Shown here: piece after piece, positions 1-10,837 of the stretch
Position numbering within the stretch: the stretch's first letter is position 1
How the letters are laid out: each line of letters begins with the position of its first letter
Notes under the pieces: model-generated
What the model was told of the DNA's origin: nothing
Database searches by the model: none
What the model saw: only the letters and a program-made list of their open reading frames with translations
Source of the DNA: Gracilaria vermiculophylla
Lineage: Eukaryota; Rhodophyta; Florideophyceae; Gracilariales; Gracilariaceae
Direction of reading: 5' to 3'
Length of the DNA stretch: 64,000 nucleotides
Assembly (NCBI GenBank): GCA_019155205.2
Contig: JAHNZQ020000049.1
Coordinates: forward strand, 115,064 to 179,063
Translations under genes and position numbers: made by a program

Positions 1-657
1 TATATGACTTTACAAATAAGCAGTCTTCCCGGCACACGAGTCGCTACATTTGAATTGGATTTAGAGTTGTGTTAACGATATACCATTTTCAGCATTGTGT
101 TCATATGCTTGCAAAAATACACTCATCTATGTCATTGTCAATAATTTGGATAACCCTACGCAGCCAAATTGAAGCATAAGTGTTCTCGTGAGGGCATTTG
201 GCACAAGACAGCATGGAAACACCCATACCTGAGAGTGTTTCAGCAGCCTCAAATTGAATCAAGAGGACATGGCACTTATTGACTACCAGCTTGACACAAG
301 GAAACTTTGAATATCATGTCAGGTGTCATTTTAGCAGATGAAAATTTGCACTTGTCTATAGAAAATCGCTTGGATGAAAAAAAGAGCAGACATATCAAAA
401 GTTTGAATCCGAAGACAGCGAAGAAAAGAAGAAGCAGTTTTAAAGCTTTAATCATTGCTTTGTACTGATACCGAAGACACAGTTTCATAAAAAAATTTCA
501 TGATAGCACGCATATTAAAGTTGCCTTGTGTCACTTCATTAGTGATCAAATCGACCCGCGGGCACTGCCAGCAGTCTGGAAGACTTGTTTTGTTGGTCTC
601 AACTGCATCAACGCCATCAGACTTACGAGTGGCTTAGTTTTCAAATTTTAAACTTCT
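1..657. repeat. Direct repeat family C, copy C1 (runs off the left edge)
   Basis: The first 657 bases recur, diverged but colinear, in the same orientation at 8032-8690. Shared landmarks include gaattggattta near the left end, catacctgagagtgtttca at about 225, atgtcaggtgtcattttag at about 315, agcagacatatcaaaag at about 386 and atcgacccgcgggcactgcc at about 548. I judge the identity at roughly 80 percent by eye. Similarity stops near 657, so this is the right boundary; the left one lies outside the window. The minus strand carries coding-like stretches (see 101-304). It could be a transposon relic or a duplicated gene fragment. Confidence 0.85.
101..304 (-). pseudogene. Coding-like relic with CxxCPH motif, copy 1
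   Basis: On the minus strand, 67 codons stay open from TTT CCT TGT at 304 down to a TGA at 101-103. The C2 repeat copy at 8129-8332 has the same length, frame and stop. Conserved blocks are FPCVKL, ETLSGMGVS, SCAKCPH and WLRR.IQIID. Upstream in the same repeat another block is shared by both copies (SLPD.WQCPRVDL, then NMRAIM..FYE.VSSVSV), broken by stops or possibly an intron. I do not recognise the family. The CxxCPH could bind zinc, but that is inference. No start codon is present, so this is a fragment. Confidence 0.35.
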
Positions 658-2487
658 TTAATCAAAAAGCTTTTTACTAATTTATTCATACTGTATTAGT
701 CCTACAAAGTTTATTGCCGGAAAAGTGTAGAAAGAAAAAACACATAGTTTTCTGTTCTTTGCGTATTAAGCTCCGCGTACTCATATTCATAAGTTAGGCA
801 ATAAAACATTCGTACAAAACGACGTAAAGTGGTGTCTACGAAAAGAACAAATCATTAAAACATCCAAAGATGTTTCGTTTGTTTCCATGATGTCATTCTA
901 ATGAAATGATATACTGTCAGGTTGAGCAGTTTTTGATAAGAAATAAACTCGCAGAAAAAGTTTCGAATGAAGGACTGAGTTTCCATGACGTCTTCCAGAA
1001 AGACCAGAAATCTGGCCTGATGTAAAGATAGATAACAGTTCAACATGTAATGCGTCGGAAAATTTTTAATGCGTCGTGTTAATCATGGCCTCTAAAGGCT
1101 CGTTTTTCTTCCAAATCACGATTCCAAGAAGAACGAGCAGCAAGCAACTTTCTCTCACGGGAAAATTTATTACCCGCTCCGTTTATTACTTGATGAAAAG
1201 ATAGTAAAAACATGTAGCTTTCAAAAGAGTCTACTTTCGTACAAATCATATGAGTACTTGAGTAAAAGCAGTTGGTCGGATGGAACTCAAACCCCAGAAT
1301 TCCAAATTTCGGCCAAAACGAGACAGAGATAACAATTCAAACGGTCTCTCTTGACCGCGGAGTCTGTACTGGACACATTAAAACGAAGGAACCAAGGCAG
1401 TTTTTGCCCTGATAGCGCTGGAGAGATCCGTCGCCTTATTAAGCTCGCTCCGCGCAGAGATGCGCTATTGGAGGGTTTTGGCGGAGACTCACTAGCAGAG
1501 GCTCAAGATTGCTGCTTCTCGCGCTGCTAAGAATCGCGCTTTGAACTGTGTTTAAAATGAGTTAATTGTAAAGTCGGCAGATGCAGCGAGGGATGGCGTG
1601 GGAAATCAAGTCGACTGATCTTCATTGGTTGCTCTCAAAGCTTGAAAGAAGAGGTGTGACCGAATTAAGTAGCCTCATACACGCTGTGCGGGCGCTGATC
1701 GTGTATGCGGAAACGCGCTTGGCGCGCGCGATACACGAAAAGTATACACGAAAACAGTGCCACTTGGGACGCTACAGTATTTCGCTCACTACGACGTCTG
1801 TTTTCTGTTTTAGAAACCAAAAGTTGTGTACACAAAGAGCTAAGACACCCAGCTTTTATATGACGTATCAAACGTCAAGCGTACTGCAGAAAAACGGAAA
1901 TGATGTCGGCTTCACTTTCCAAGATTTTCAGTCATTCAATTTCCGACGCATTACATGTTGAACTGTTAGGTGTATTTGTCCTGTATGTTTTTCAAATGTT
2001 TTGGCTCATTGATGACGACGGCCACGTCACCTCTCCCGACTGAACACAAAGAATGGCACGTGGCTGCATCCGAGAAACATTTTGTCTTTCGTCACCGGCC
2101 TTCGTCGGAACCGTTGATGGTAACCCTTGGCCATTGAGGAGCGAGCGGCGTCACTCACTTTCCACCCGCTTCCGCGATCTGCATACTAGATCGAGATGGC
2201 AGCACGTTCGCTTGGCTTACGCTCGCAGATTTCCTGCTTCTCAGCCGCCACTTTTTTTTCTGCAGGCTCGCTGCGATCATGCTCCTTCCCCCCCTTCCCA
2301 AACCAAACGCTATCCACCCATCTTCACGTGTGCAATTTTGAAGTACGAATAGCACCCACCGAGTCCTCAGACCCACGAAGAAGTTCGTAGCGCATGCTGC
2401 AAATCCCTTTGCTTGCTTTCCACCACCGCTTGTTGGTCTTCATCTTTTTGTTGTGTATCGGCTTTGTCGTCACGTTACCCTCTCGAG
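658..2487. other. Intergenic; one unsupported ATG ORF
   Basis: No gene can be supported here. The longest genuine ATG frame is 1581-1961 (+, 126 codons); it has no recognisable domain, signal peptide or repeats. Composition rises in GC from about 1360 towards the transporter gene, so part of 2000-2487 may be its promoter and 5' leader. Confidence 0.4.
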
Positions 2488-3990
2488 ATGGCCGACGGGC
2501 CCAACCCCGGCAGATCGTCGTCAGGTCAAGCTTCACAATCTTTGCCGGTGCAGCAGCAAGCTGCAGAGATCCATGGATCTTCAACTGGGTCGCTCTCACC
2601 TCTCTCTGCTGCCGTTTTGCCCCGTACAAGTGTCACTCTGCCTCAACATTCCGTCCACCCCGTCTCCCCCACGCCCACTGCGATGTCGGACGAAAGACCG
2701 AGCCTGGGCCCCCTCGCTAAAATTCCGTTGCGTCCTAGTATGCGACCAGTTCTCCAACTTGACTTGGACGCCGTCGCAGAACAGCTCAGCATCTTTCAAG
2801 GTGCTGCTGTCACTCAGGAAGACTTGAGAAACTCGTTCCCTATCGCGAAAAAACAACCGCAATCCCCATTGCAACCATCGAGCATTCCCAAATCCTTTGC
2901 CAGTGTGTACCCTTCCGGCACCGAAACGCCAGTAATTCCCCTGTCCGTGGAAGACGATGATTTCAACGACGATCGCGAAGGCCAGAATCTCGTTCTCCAC
3001 TTTGAAACAGTGGATGAGGCTCACGGCTTGTCTGACACCCGAGACTCGCCAAATGAGATGGGAGACAAAGTCGACGCGTCAAAAGGTTGGGCTGTGTCCG
3101 TTCCGGTGAGTGAACCCTATGAACCACCGCTGCAAACATGGCCAACTGAGCCCGCCGAAATCATGGATGAGGAAACGTCATTATTGGAACATGAACCCCA
3201 GGGGGTCGACTTGGCAAAGCACGGCGACATGGTTTTCCAACCAGATACAACTGCTGTTGTGCAACGGCAAGGAAATGAGAACGATTTCGAGGATCAAAGG
3301 GTTATCGTAACTGTGCCTGAGACTACGAGCAACGGAGTCAATTCTGGGTTTATCATTCCGAACTATGACTCCAATGAAAATCTGANNNNNNNNNNNNNNN
3401 NNNNNNNNNNNNNNNNNNNNNNNNNNNNNNNNNNNNNNNNNNNNNNNNNNNNNNNNNNNNNNNNNNNNNNNNNNNNNNNNNNNNNTGTTCGCACTTTCTG
3501 CGGAGATTTTATCGCGGCACTAAGTTCACTTGGAGCCATTGTATATCTTGACTCATGCAAAGAACTCCGGGGACGCGTCTCTTTCTTTCCTATGATGACA
3601 TTTATATCAGCCCTGAGCTCGATCACGTTCTCTATTTCATCAATGATACTCTCTGGAACAAACTTGTCGGTAACGGATCATGGAGTCTTTGGGTGGTTGC
3701 AGACGGATCGACATATTCTTGGTTTGTATCTCGGTGGCGTGGTTGGCTTTTTAGGTACTGTGAGCTGCATTGCCTCTTTGAAGTACTTACCAAGTGTGGT
3801 GGTAAGCAGCGTGCAGACAATGATTCCTGTGGTGGGTACCACTCTGGCCGTTCTGATGAGAATCGAAAACCTCCCGGATATATGGACCACGCTGGGTGGT
3901 GCAGTGCTTTTTTACGGTGTGCTGTTGATTGCAGACGCAACCAAGCGAAGTGAGGTGATTGTTGTCCTCAACGAACATCTGACATCATGA
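2488..3990 (+). CDS. DMT/EamA-type membrane transporter, interrupted by assembly gap
   Basis: Probable solute carrier of the drug/metabolite transporter superfamily. The start is the first in-frame ATG; the frame extends further upstream without one. The first ~300 residues are a hydrophilic, Ser/Pro- then acidic-rich cytosolic tail. After the N gap the last ~165 residues are strongly hydrophobic with about five membrane segments (for example DFIAALSSLGAIVY, HILGLYLGGVVGFLG, SVVVSSVQTMIPVVG, LGGAVLFYGVLLIAD). This looks like the second EamA repeat; the PVVGTTLAVL then LGGAVLFYGVLL pattern is typical. The first EamA repeat (~150 residues, five segments) is absent, so it most likely lies in the gap, which must then be longer than 100 bases. 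Substrate cannot be predicted. It could also be a nucleotide-sugar-transporter relative. Confidence 0.75.
   Translation: MADGPNPGRSSSGQASQSLPVQQQAAEIHGSSTGSLSPLSAAVLPRTSVTLPQHSVHPVSPTPTAMSDERPSLGPLAKIPLRPSMRPVLQLDLDAVAEQLSIFQGAAVTQEDLRNSFPIAKKQPQSPLQPSSIPKSFASVYPSGTETPVIPLSVEDDDFNDDREGQNLVLHFETVDEAHGLSDTRDSPNEMGDKVDASKGWAVSVPVSEPYEPPLQTWPTEPAEIMDEETSLLEHEPQGVDLAKHGDMVFQPDTTAVVQRQGNENDFEDQRVIVTVPETTSNGVNSGFIIPNYDSNENLXXXXXXXXXXXXXXXXXXXXXXXXXXXXXXXXXXVRTFCGDFIAALSSLGAIVYLDSCKELRGRVSFFPMMTFISALSSITFSISSMILSGTNLSVTDHGVFGWLQTDRHILGLYLGGVVGFLGTVSCIASLKYLPSVVVSSVQTMIPVVGTTLAVLMRIENLPDIWTTLGGAVLFYGVLLIADATKRSEVIVVLNEHLTS
3386..3485. other. Assembly gap (100 N)
   Basis: Exactly 100 N fall inside the transporter coding region. 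A round 100 is the usual placeholder for a gap of unknown size, so the reading frame across it is accidental. The missing first transporter repeat suggests about 450 bases or more are absent. Confidence 0.95.
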
Positions 3991-5195
3991 GTGCTGTGTT
4001 GCAATTTGAAAATTGAGGAAGAATGACATATCCGAGTATTTTTTGCTTGTAAAGTACATGATTCACTACACCCCACTTGCGTTCGTAGCCAGGAGTGTGT
4101 GATAACATAGTGTAGCCGTTCTTTTATTTAGTTATTTTTATTCAATCTGTAACAACTATATTCTTAGTTAAAATCGAAACAGCGGTTATCTGAAGTATCG
4201 AGCCTCCCAGTATTCCTGCCGGTGAGACCTTGTTTTCTATGTTGGTTCAGCATCAATTTTAGAAATAAAATGTATACCGGGTGCAACCTGAAATACACAA
4301 CACATGTATTCTGTGAATACACAAATGCGGAAAGTTATAATCAATATAAGAATAAAAATGCATATGTTCTTTGTGTTCATATATTTTCAAGGTCCCTGCA
4401 TGAAAAGCACAGATTAGTAGAATGTTTTATTTCAAGATTGACAAACAATCGTTTTTGGTTCAGCAGAATCTTTTGAATGACTAATGGGTGTTATTTTTAT
4501 GAAATGGAATGCTTGAATAAAAATAATGAAGAATTCTGATAAAAAGGGTTTGCCAGCCAGTATTTCAAAGAACCATATTTTTTGGGTTTTTCATTTTTGC
4601 TGCTAAACCATGCAATAATGCGATGGTTCTCGTGCAGATTAATGAAATGATTTTCTCAAATTTTCTGACGCCTTCTGTCTCTCATAAGCAAAATGCTTTC
4701 TGCGTCTGAGATGGAGAGAGCAGCACCGATAAAAAGTGCAGGATGTAGGGTCAGATTTTGGCATCCTCCATCAACGTTATCGCCTCATTTCCCATGCTTG
4801 CAGTAGTGAGTATATTGATGGGAGTTCTGTACCCTTGTAAGGGCTATGTGAACCCAATATTTGGTGACAGCTGTAATAGTGGTTACTTTCTAAACCCATC
4901 TGAATCCTGATTTAAGCGGTGTTTAGAGGTATGGGATTATGTTTCATATTTGGGTTGTGAGAAGGGTACAGATTTGCACCAATAGATGCTTTTTGGCTTT
5001 TGTCACTATTTTTTGTTCGCTATATCATATAATGTGGATGACAATTGTTTGCTAATAAGGGTCGCTGTCGTCAAGGTGTGCTACCTATGAAGACGAACAT
5101 AGGAAATGGTGCACTTATTGTTTGATGCAATACACATGCCTTTCTAGAAACTTTTCAGTGTGTAGGAATAAAAAAAGTTTGTTCATCTTTTCCAT
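3991..5195. other. Intergenic, AT-rich
   Basis: This is the convergent 3' space between the plus-strand transporter and the minus-strand LPMO-like gene. It presumably holds both 3' untranslated regions. No coding frame or repeat is recognised. Confidence 0.5.
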
Positions 5196-6351
5196 TTAGT
5201 CGAAGCTTGTATAATCTTGTTCCATACTATGCTCAGGGTAACCGTCACCTGGCTCAGTCTCGATTATCTCTAAAGATGGAGATGGTAATGTGTCGTACTC
5301 AGCAGACACCGGAGATGGCGTTATGTAAGACATGTTTGCACTAGAATTTCCAGCTTCAGTTAAATCGATATCGTCTGGAGTTTCTTTCGGAGCGTTCGAT
5401 TCAACGCTTTTATCATAGGACACCCCAAAGTTTTCTGGTGTAATCGGCGGCGGTTGGCCTGCGTTTTTAAACGATTTTGGCTTCTGATAATATCCATCCA
5501 CCTTGCACGGCTCGTATGTGCAAATACCCGGCTCATCGTTGGCAGACATACAACCATCTTGAGAAAACTGCGACATATCATTCACAAAAACTGGGCCGCA
5601 AGAAGGTGCCAGTGGAGCTCCCCCTTCGATACGAACAAACGAACATGACCAATAGTCTCCGAAATATCCCCACGGAACAGGTTCTTGCGGTTCATTAGTC
5701 TCCACATTTCCACCCGTTCCCCCATACCAAACCCAACCCATGACGTAATCACCATCTGGAACACATTCTGGGATAGTAACATCCATTACGTAGTATCCTT
5801 TATCAACACTGTGCTGTTCCCCATCGCTTCCGATCATGGTGAAGCCAAAGCGGTCTTTATTGAGCTCGTCTTCAGCTGCTATAACAGGCTTGGCACCCCA
5901 ACAACTATAGTGAAAGGCATTGCGCTTGTGGACTTCCTTGTTCATCATTTGGTCGGGTGTTACGAGAGTGAGTCGAATGAAACCACCCGGTGCATGATTG
6001 TTACGCTGATATTTGATGCGGGTTTGTTCACCCCGTCTGTACACTCGAGCAGGGTTCTGTGAAGATCCGTGGTTTGAATACGGGTATTCACCTTCAATCG
6101 CGCTAAGATCACACGGTCCTGCACAATCAAGCACTCCAAACTGGGGTTCTCCTCCAAGGCGACACGTCTGTGTAAGTAGGTGCATCGAAGAAAGGCTGTT
6201 AGATTTGAAATGACCTTCTCTCTCTTTTTCAGGAAAAAGAACTGTCGGAACTTACGCCCGGAGAGATGGATTGCGGTTCTGTCATTGTTGAGTGACCAAG
6301 AGTGTTCTGAAACACCGAACACACGAAGAATGTGAGCAAAACTAAACGCAT
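5196..6351 (-). CDS. Secreted lytic polysaccharide monooxygenase-like protein (two exons)
   Basis: My model joins exon 1 (6351-6256) to exon 2 (6167-5196), giving 355 residues. Exon 1 encodes a signal peptide, MRLVLLTFFVCSVFQNTLG, followed directly by His20. A mature N-terminal His is the hallmark of copper LPMOs, which cut polysaccharides oxidatively using a histidine brace. A plausible second copper His is His90 in the NNHAPGGFIRLTLV strand, with a further His in FHYSCWG. Paired Cys (CRLGGEP...CAGPC, YWSCSFV, CGPVF, CTYEPC) suit an extracellular fold. The last ~70 residues are acidic and Ser/Thr/Pro-rich, like a linker or tail. The ATG at 6185 begins inside the intron and lacks the signal peptide, so I rejected it as the start. 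The CAZy family cannot be assigned. It could instead be a non-catalytic copper-binding LPMO relative. Confidence 0.75.
6168..6255 (-). other. Predicted spliceosomal intron, 88 nt
   Basis: The donor is GGGC|GTAAGTTCC and the acceptor is CTTACACAG|ACG, phase 0 on both sides. Splicing joins the signal peptide exon to the long exon in frame. Read straight through, the exon 1 frame stops at a TGA inside the intron. TCTAAC about 32 bases before the acceptor is a candidate branch site. Confidence 0.75.
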
Positions 6352-8031
6352 TGTTCCGGGAAAAATGTTTACGATGATGTTCGTTCATGGGCACAGACTG
6401 CACAGCCCGAAGGAACCGACACAGAATCTTAAGTAGGTACCGAAGCTTTGTTCTAAAAGAATAGTTGATGTGAGTATAACTGGTGTAGAAACCGTCGGAG
6501 GGCAGTACGTGGGATTTCCAAAAGCCAGGAAAAGATTTTGAATTGATTTGAAACAGCTTCATCATTGTGTAATAAGAGTTGGACTAGATGTTCAGATCCC
6601 TGACTAATTTATGACGTTTTTAGTTAGTAATCTATGTAAACCCGTGACCCAAATAGGAGAGCTCTGAACGGGAAGTGGCAGCAGCGCACAGGAGGCAGTA
6701 CCGATATATTCTCGTTTGTAGCATATAAATTTTTAATCTCGTCCTTGTTGATGATTCTTTATGAAACAGTACCACACCAGCTCTTTGAAATTGTATTCTG
6801 TATCGAAGTAATCAATGAACACGTTTCTAGCGATTTTGTTATCTATTCTACGCACTACTTAACTTGAAAACGGTTTTACTATTTCTGTGGAAATCGTTAC
6901 GGCTTCTAAAGTATGAGCAGTATTAATAACGCAGTCAATATCGCAGTAAATAGCGCAGTTTCAACTGTAGCAACTAAAAGATGAAAAAGACCAATGATGC
7001 TATTGCTCTCAAGAATGTTCGTTGGACAATACTTTTGTCAAAGCTTGTTTGACTTTATTGCGTTCCTGGACTTTTCTTTTTCTGGACTAGATCCCTCATA
7101 TTTATTGAAGAACTCCTTCAATCAACAATGTGTTTTGAGCGAGAGGCTGATCTCAGTGTAATTATTCTTTGGCCAAATACGCCTCGGGTCCGCAACAGAG
7201 CTATGTAGCTTGACACAATTCGAAATGAATGTCAGTCTTTTGTCGACAGATAGGATCGTCGGAATTTCGGGTAACTTGTTCGGGACTAACAAATCGCGAA
7301 GCAATGATTACTTCTTGAAGGCAACTCCGGTGGCGTTATTACTCGCTCTTCGTTTCATTCTAGAGCCGGTTTGACAAAAAGGGCTCATTCTATTCGCTAC
7401 GCATCAGCGCCATGGCTCAAAATTTCAAAGAATAGCATGGATGATGAACTTGCAGTTCATCAGTATTGGATTAGATAACCGGTAATGCATCTAACACCAT
7501 AATTGTGATGTATTGCAAATCTTAACGTGAACAACGTTTCAAGTCTTGGGCTGAGAAGTTTTAGGCAAGAAACGGTCCGACTTCAGCACTAAGTTTGCAA
7601 AGAACCTCTGACAAAATATTATCGCATCCGGATATGAGATCTCTGGTTTTTGCCAGTGAGAAACTTTGTGATGATGACAGCTACGCGGCGTGGAGTTGAT
7701 GCGTTTCGTTTAGTTTGAAAGCTGGCGGCCATCAACAAGAGAAAAGCACGTAAGTTAAAATGAAAAGCTGCTTCGCTCGGGGGTACAAGAATCAAAAATG
7801 GATGTATTCAAGGCAGTGCAGTATTTCAGTCGGTGCTGGTCATGAGCGGCCAACGAACTGCTTTCGACACATTCAAATCTTACATATTGATAGAGTGCGT
7901 CTACGTTGGTAGGGAATCGGGACCCCATGAGTGTGCAGGACCTTCCCAGTGGAAAGGTCCCGCACTATCATGGGAAGTTCCCACGTATATCGAAAGTGAT
8001 CAACAGTCACCATTTCATATCTGGTCAAAAT
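6352..8031. other. Intergenic
   Basis: The promoter of the LPMO-like gene should lie at the left end, but no convincing TATA box is seen. No coding sequence, RNA gene or repeat is recognised in the rest. Confidence 0.4.
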
Positions 8032-8690
8032 ATGACTACAAAATAATTCAGTCGCACCTGCAAACGAGTCTCTACATGTGAATTGGATTTAGGGTCGTGT
8101 GAACGATATAGCTTTTTCAGCACTGAATTCATGTATTTTCAAAAATAAACTCAGCCAAGTCGGTGTCAATAATTTGGATCAACCTGCGCAGCCAAACTGG
8201 AGCGTTAGTGTTTACGTGGGGGCACTTGGCACATGACGGTATGGAAACACCCATACCTGAGAGTGTTTCAACAGCCCCAAATCGAATCAAGAAGATCTGG
8301 CACTGCTCGAATGTCAGCTTGACGCAAGGAAACTAAGAATATGATGTCAGGTGTCATTTTAGCAGATGAAAATTTATCTTCGTTTACAGAAAATCGCTTG
8401 GGTGAAAAAGAGAGCAGACATATCAAAAGTTTGAATCCGAAGACACCGAGAAATAGAAAATCTTTTCTTTAACGCAGTAATCATTGCTAAACGTATGCAC
8501 TGATACCGAAGATACAGCTTCATAAAAAGTTTCCATGATAGCACGCATGTTATATCTAGTTGCCCAATGCCACTTCATCAGCAACCAAATCGACCCGCGG
8601 GCACTGCCAGCCGTCCGGGAGACTGATTTGATTGGTCTCATCTGCATCAACGCCAACAGACCTACGAATGGCTTAATTTTCAAATTTGTT
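8032..8690. repeat. Direct repeat family C, copy C2
   Basis: Second copy of the 1-657 repeat, same orientation, about 8 kb away, with shared blocks throughout and small indels. The right boundary falls at gcttaattttcaaatttg, matching the end of C1. Inside lies the minus-strand coding-like fragment at 8129-8332. Confidence 0.85.
8129..8332 (-). pseudogene. Coding-like relic with CxxCPH motif, copy 2
   Basis: Counterpart of 101-304: the same 67-codon frame ending in TGA at 8129-8131, sharing FPCVKL, ETLSGMGVS, SCAKCPH, WLRR and IQIID. Several differences between copies are third-position and silent (TGT/TGC, AAA/AAG, CCT/CCC, CGT/CGC), but there are many replacements too, so the case for selection is weak. 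A TAG lies two codons upstream of the shared FPCVKL start. Family unknown. Confidence 0.35.
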
Positions 8691-8999
8691 GCTAATCATT
8701 AATTCGGGAAAGGAATAATTGGTCAGAAATGAAGCATGCGGCCACAGTGCAATGTTGGCGGAAGGACGCAGAAGGAAGCGCGAAGAGAACTCCTGTGGCG
8801 GCGCAAATCGAAGCTCATGAGCGGTGCTCATGAGCGGAGCTTCAAGTTACAAAGTTTCCACTCTGCTTCCAACCTTGCCCCGATCACACGCGGCGCCGGT
8901 ATGAAGCTTGCGCTCTGCTTCGAAACTGGCGTCAACCGTGAGTGGCGGCCGCCAGTTGATCCCCCCCGTTCGCACGTCTCAGTCGCCGCCGTCACCACC

Positions 9000-9724
9000 A
9001 TGGCGCCGCTCAGCCACCTCGCATGTAGCGCAGCGCCCGCGGCGTGAGCGACGCGCACGTCTCCGGCCGCGTCGCGCTGTCGTCGCCCGCCAATCTGCTG
9101 CTGCTCGTGCTGCTGCGCCTCGACCACACGCTGGCCCTCCCCGTGCTGAGCCTTTTCCGCGCGCGCCTCGACGGCTGCGTGGAGCGCGTCACCCACGACG
9201 TCGAGGCCGAGCTGCGCCGAAACTCCGAGTCGCTCCAGCTGTGCGCTGAGCCGTTCGAGCAGCCTTCGTGCAGCTACTGCGCCCACGACACCGACGACCC
9301 GCACGCCCCGCGCTTCGCCGTCGTGCAGTGGGTGCAGTCCGTGTCCGCCACCGCCGCCGCCGCCCTCCCCTCTAGCGCCGACCGCTTCACCGACGCCAAC
9401 AACGCCACCGACGCCGTGGAGAAACTGCTTGCCGGCGGCGCCGACTCGCCGCTACTGGACAGCCTGCAAGCCGAGGCCGGGATCTACGTTGCGTTGCGCG
9501 TGGAGCAGGAGGCACGCCATCAACGCTCCAAGACGCTGCGCGTTCTCGACGAGCATGTGTTGCTCACGTACTTGACGCTCTGCACGCTGCTGCTGTACGC
9601 CGCCGCCATTGTCGCCGCCGTCCAGTACTGGTTTCGCCGGGACGTGTGGGAACCCAGCCTGTTCGCCGTGTCGCTACACGCCACCGCCATGTTTGCGGAG
9701 GGCGCCGTTGCGCGCGTTGCGTGA
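9000..9724 (+). CDS. GC-rich membrane protein, start unresolved
   Basis: A long open frame runs from 9044 to 9724 but has no ATG near its beginning. An ATG in good context (ccaccATGG) at 9000 is in another frame and hits a TGA after 15 codons. Either GTGAGC at 9044 is a splice donor (candidate acceptor ctgAG at about 9153, phase 2 to phase 2) or a small indel has broken the gene. The product has a hydrophobic stretch (ANLLLLVLLRL), a Cys-containing middle (CAEPFEQPSCSYCAH), an RSKTLRVLDEH block, a membrane segment (TLCTLLLYAAAIVAAVQYW) and a short tail. The same order (ectodomain, ALRVLDKG, membrane segment, tail) occurs in the protein at 59507-60973, so the two may be distant relatives. Function unknown. 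Confidence 0.5.
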
Positions 9725-9870
9725 CGGAGCTTGTTTTCGCTGGCGTAGCGCATCCGGCTTCCCCCCCGCTCCATGTGGAGCTGCGTTTTGGTCTCACGGT
9801 TTATTGCCCGTCGCTGCTCCTTTCCGTGCACCTCATTCCGCGCTGGCACGTGCGCACCCAACGGAGGCGC

Positions 9871-10320
9871 TCAGGAAGTTGTCCACCGAAACACTATGTA
9901 CACTACGTAGAAGAAAAAGCAGAAGCCGGCCAATTCCAACATGTGGTCCATCACGTGGTGCAACGCGTCTGCCTTCGTCTCTGCTCCGTGGGCCTCCGCG
10001 CTTCGCACCAACTCCTTTGCCTTCCCACCATGCAGCCACAAGATGCCCAGTAAAATGAATAGCGACACTAAGACTGTACTCAGAAATCTCGTTGAGCCTC
10101 TCGCTCTTCGCATAAACCACAGCTGCATCGGTGCTACCGGCATTGGGTCTTCCACTTCGTCAAAGTCCTTTATGGTGACGACCACTTTTCCATCCAAACC
10201 ACACCCGCTTGCTTCAATCTCAGCCTTTTCTCTCGAAACATCCAAATCCCTCGTTAAACTTCCGTAGGTGTCCACATTTTCCAAACCAGCGGCGGAATTG
10301 CTCTTTAATTTGTCCGTCAT
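9871..10320 (-). CDS. Small two-pass membrane protein, unknown
   Basis: An ATG frame of 149 residues, convergent with the gene ending at 9724. The first ~70 residues are hydrophilic and acidic. A membrane segment (FLSTVLVSLFILLGILWLH) is followed by an amphipathic loop (KAKELVRSAEAHGAETKADALHH, shown here only in part of its extent) and a second membrane segment (LAGFCFFFYVVYIVF) close to the C-terminus. No family is recognised. The high-GC coding style matches its neighbour. An AT-rich patch near 10430 on this strand may be its promoter. Confidence 0.55.
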   Translation of the reverse strand: MTDKLKSNSAAGLENVDTYGSLTRDLDVSREKAEIEASGCGLDGKVVVTIKDFDEVEDPMPVAPMQLWFMRRARGSTRFLSTVLVSLFILLGILWLHGGKAKELVRSAEAHGAETKADALHHVMDHMLELAGFCFFFYVVYIVFRWTTS

Positions 10321-10549
10321 GGATCCACTTCGCGAGTAGAGCTTTCTTTAGAGATGCTCAGCAGCAGAAACGACCCTTTTTTGAATCTCAAGTCACGGCA
10401 CGTGAGTGAGTGAGCGAATATCAATAACGAATATAACGCAATCGAGCTCGATTCTGGTACCCAACCTTGCTCCTTACGCGTTCAAGTTCGGTTCCGGTGT
10501 CCGATATTTCTTCAGTGCTCACATTGCGCAGAGGTGTAGGTCATTCAAC

Positions 10550-10837
10550 ATGACTCTTCAATTTGTACATTTGGTTGCGAGAAAGTTATCCCGTGTGAGA
10601 AATTCAACCCCGCACCCCTGTCCTAATTTACAAGGGACGCTTGTGGGCAACGACTACGACATGATTTGTCCGTCCCATGCACACCTATCTCCAAAGAGCA
10701 AGGTGAAGACGTTTCTCGGATTGCCATCCGGGGACTATAAGCTCCGCATGTATGTCAGCAGAGACCAGCCGAACGCACGGCCTTCATGTTTGCTAAAAGT
10801 GTACCCTATTCGTCATATCCGAGTCATGGTGTCCTGA
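10550..10837 (+). CDS. Possible small protein or gene fragment
   Basis: An ATG frame of 95 residues divergent from the gene at 9871-10320. The C-terminal part (GLPSGDYKLRMYVSRDQ, then PSCLLKVYPI) looks like alternating beta strands of an extracellular domain, with four Cys in total. There is no signal peptide or recognisable family. It may be the last exon of a longer gene, a fragment, or chance. Confidence 0.25.
   Translation: MTLQFVHLVARKLSRVRNSTPHPCPNLQGTLVGNDYDMICPSHAHLSPKSKVKTFLGLPSGDYKLRMYVSRDQPNARPSCLLKVYPIRHIRVMVS

Noticed and set aside
5196..6185. ATG at 6185 as start of the LPMO-like protein
   Set aside because: It lies inside the predicted intron and would give a cytosolic protein without the signal peptide and N-terminal His found just upstream.
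5960..6565. 201-codon minus-strand frame overlapping the LPMO-like gene
   Set aside because: It is a shadow crossing exon, intron and exon 1 in another frame; no domain is visible.
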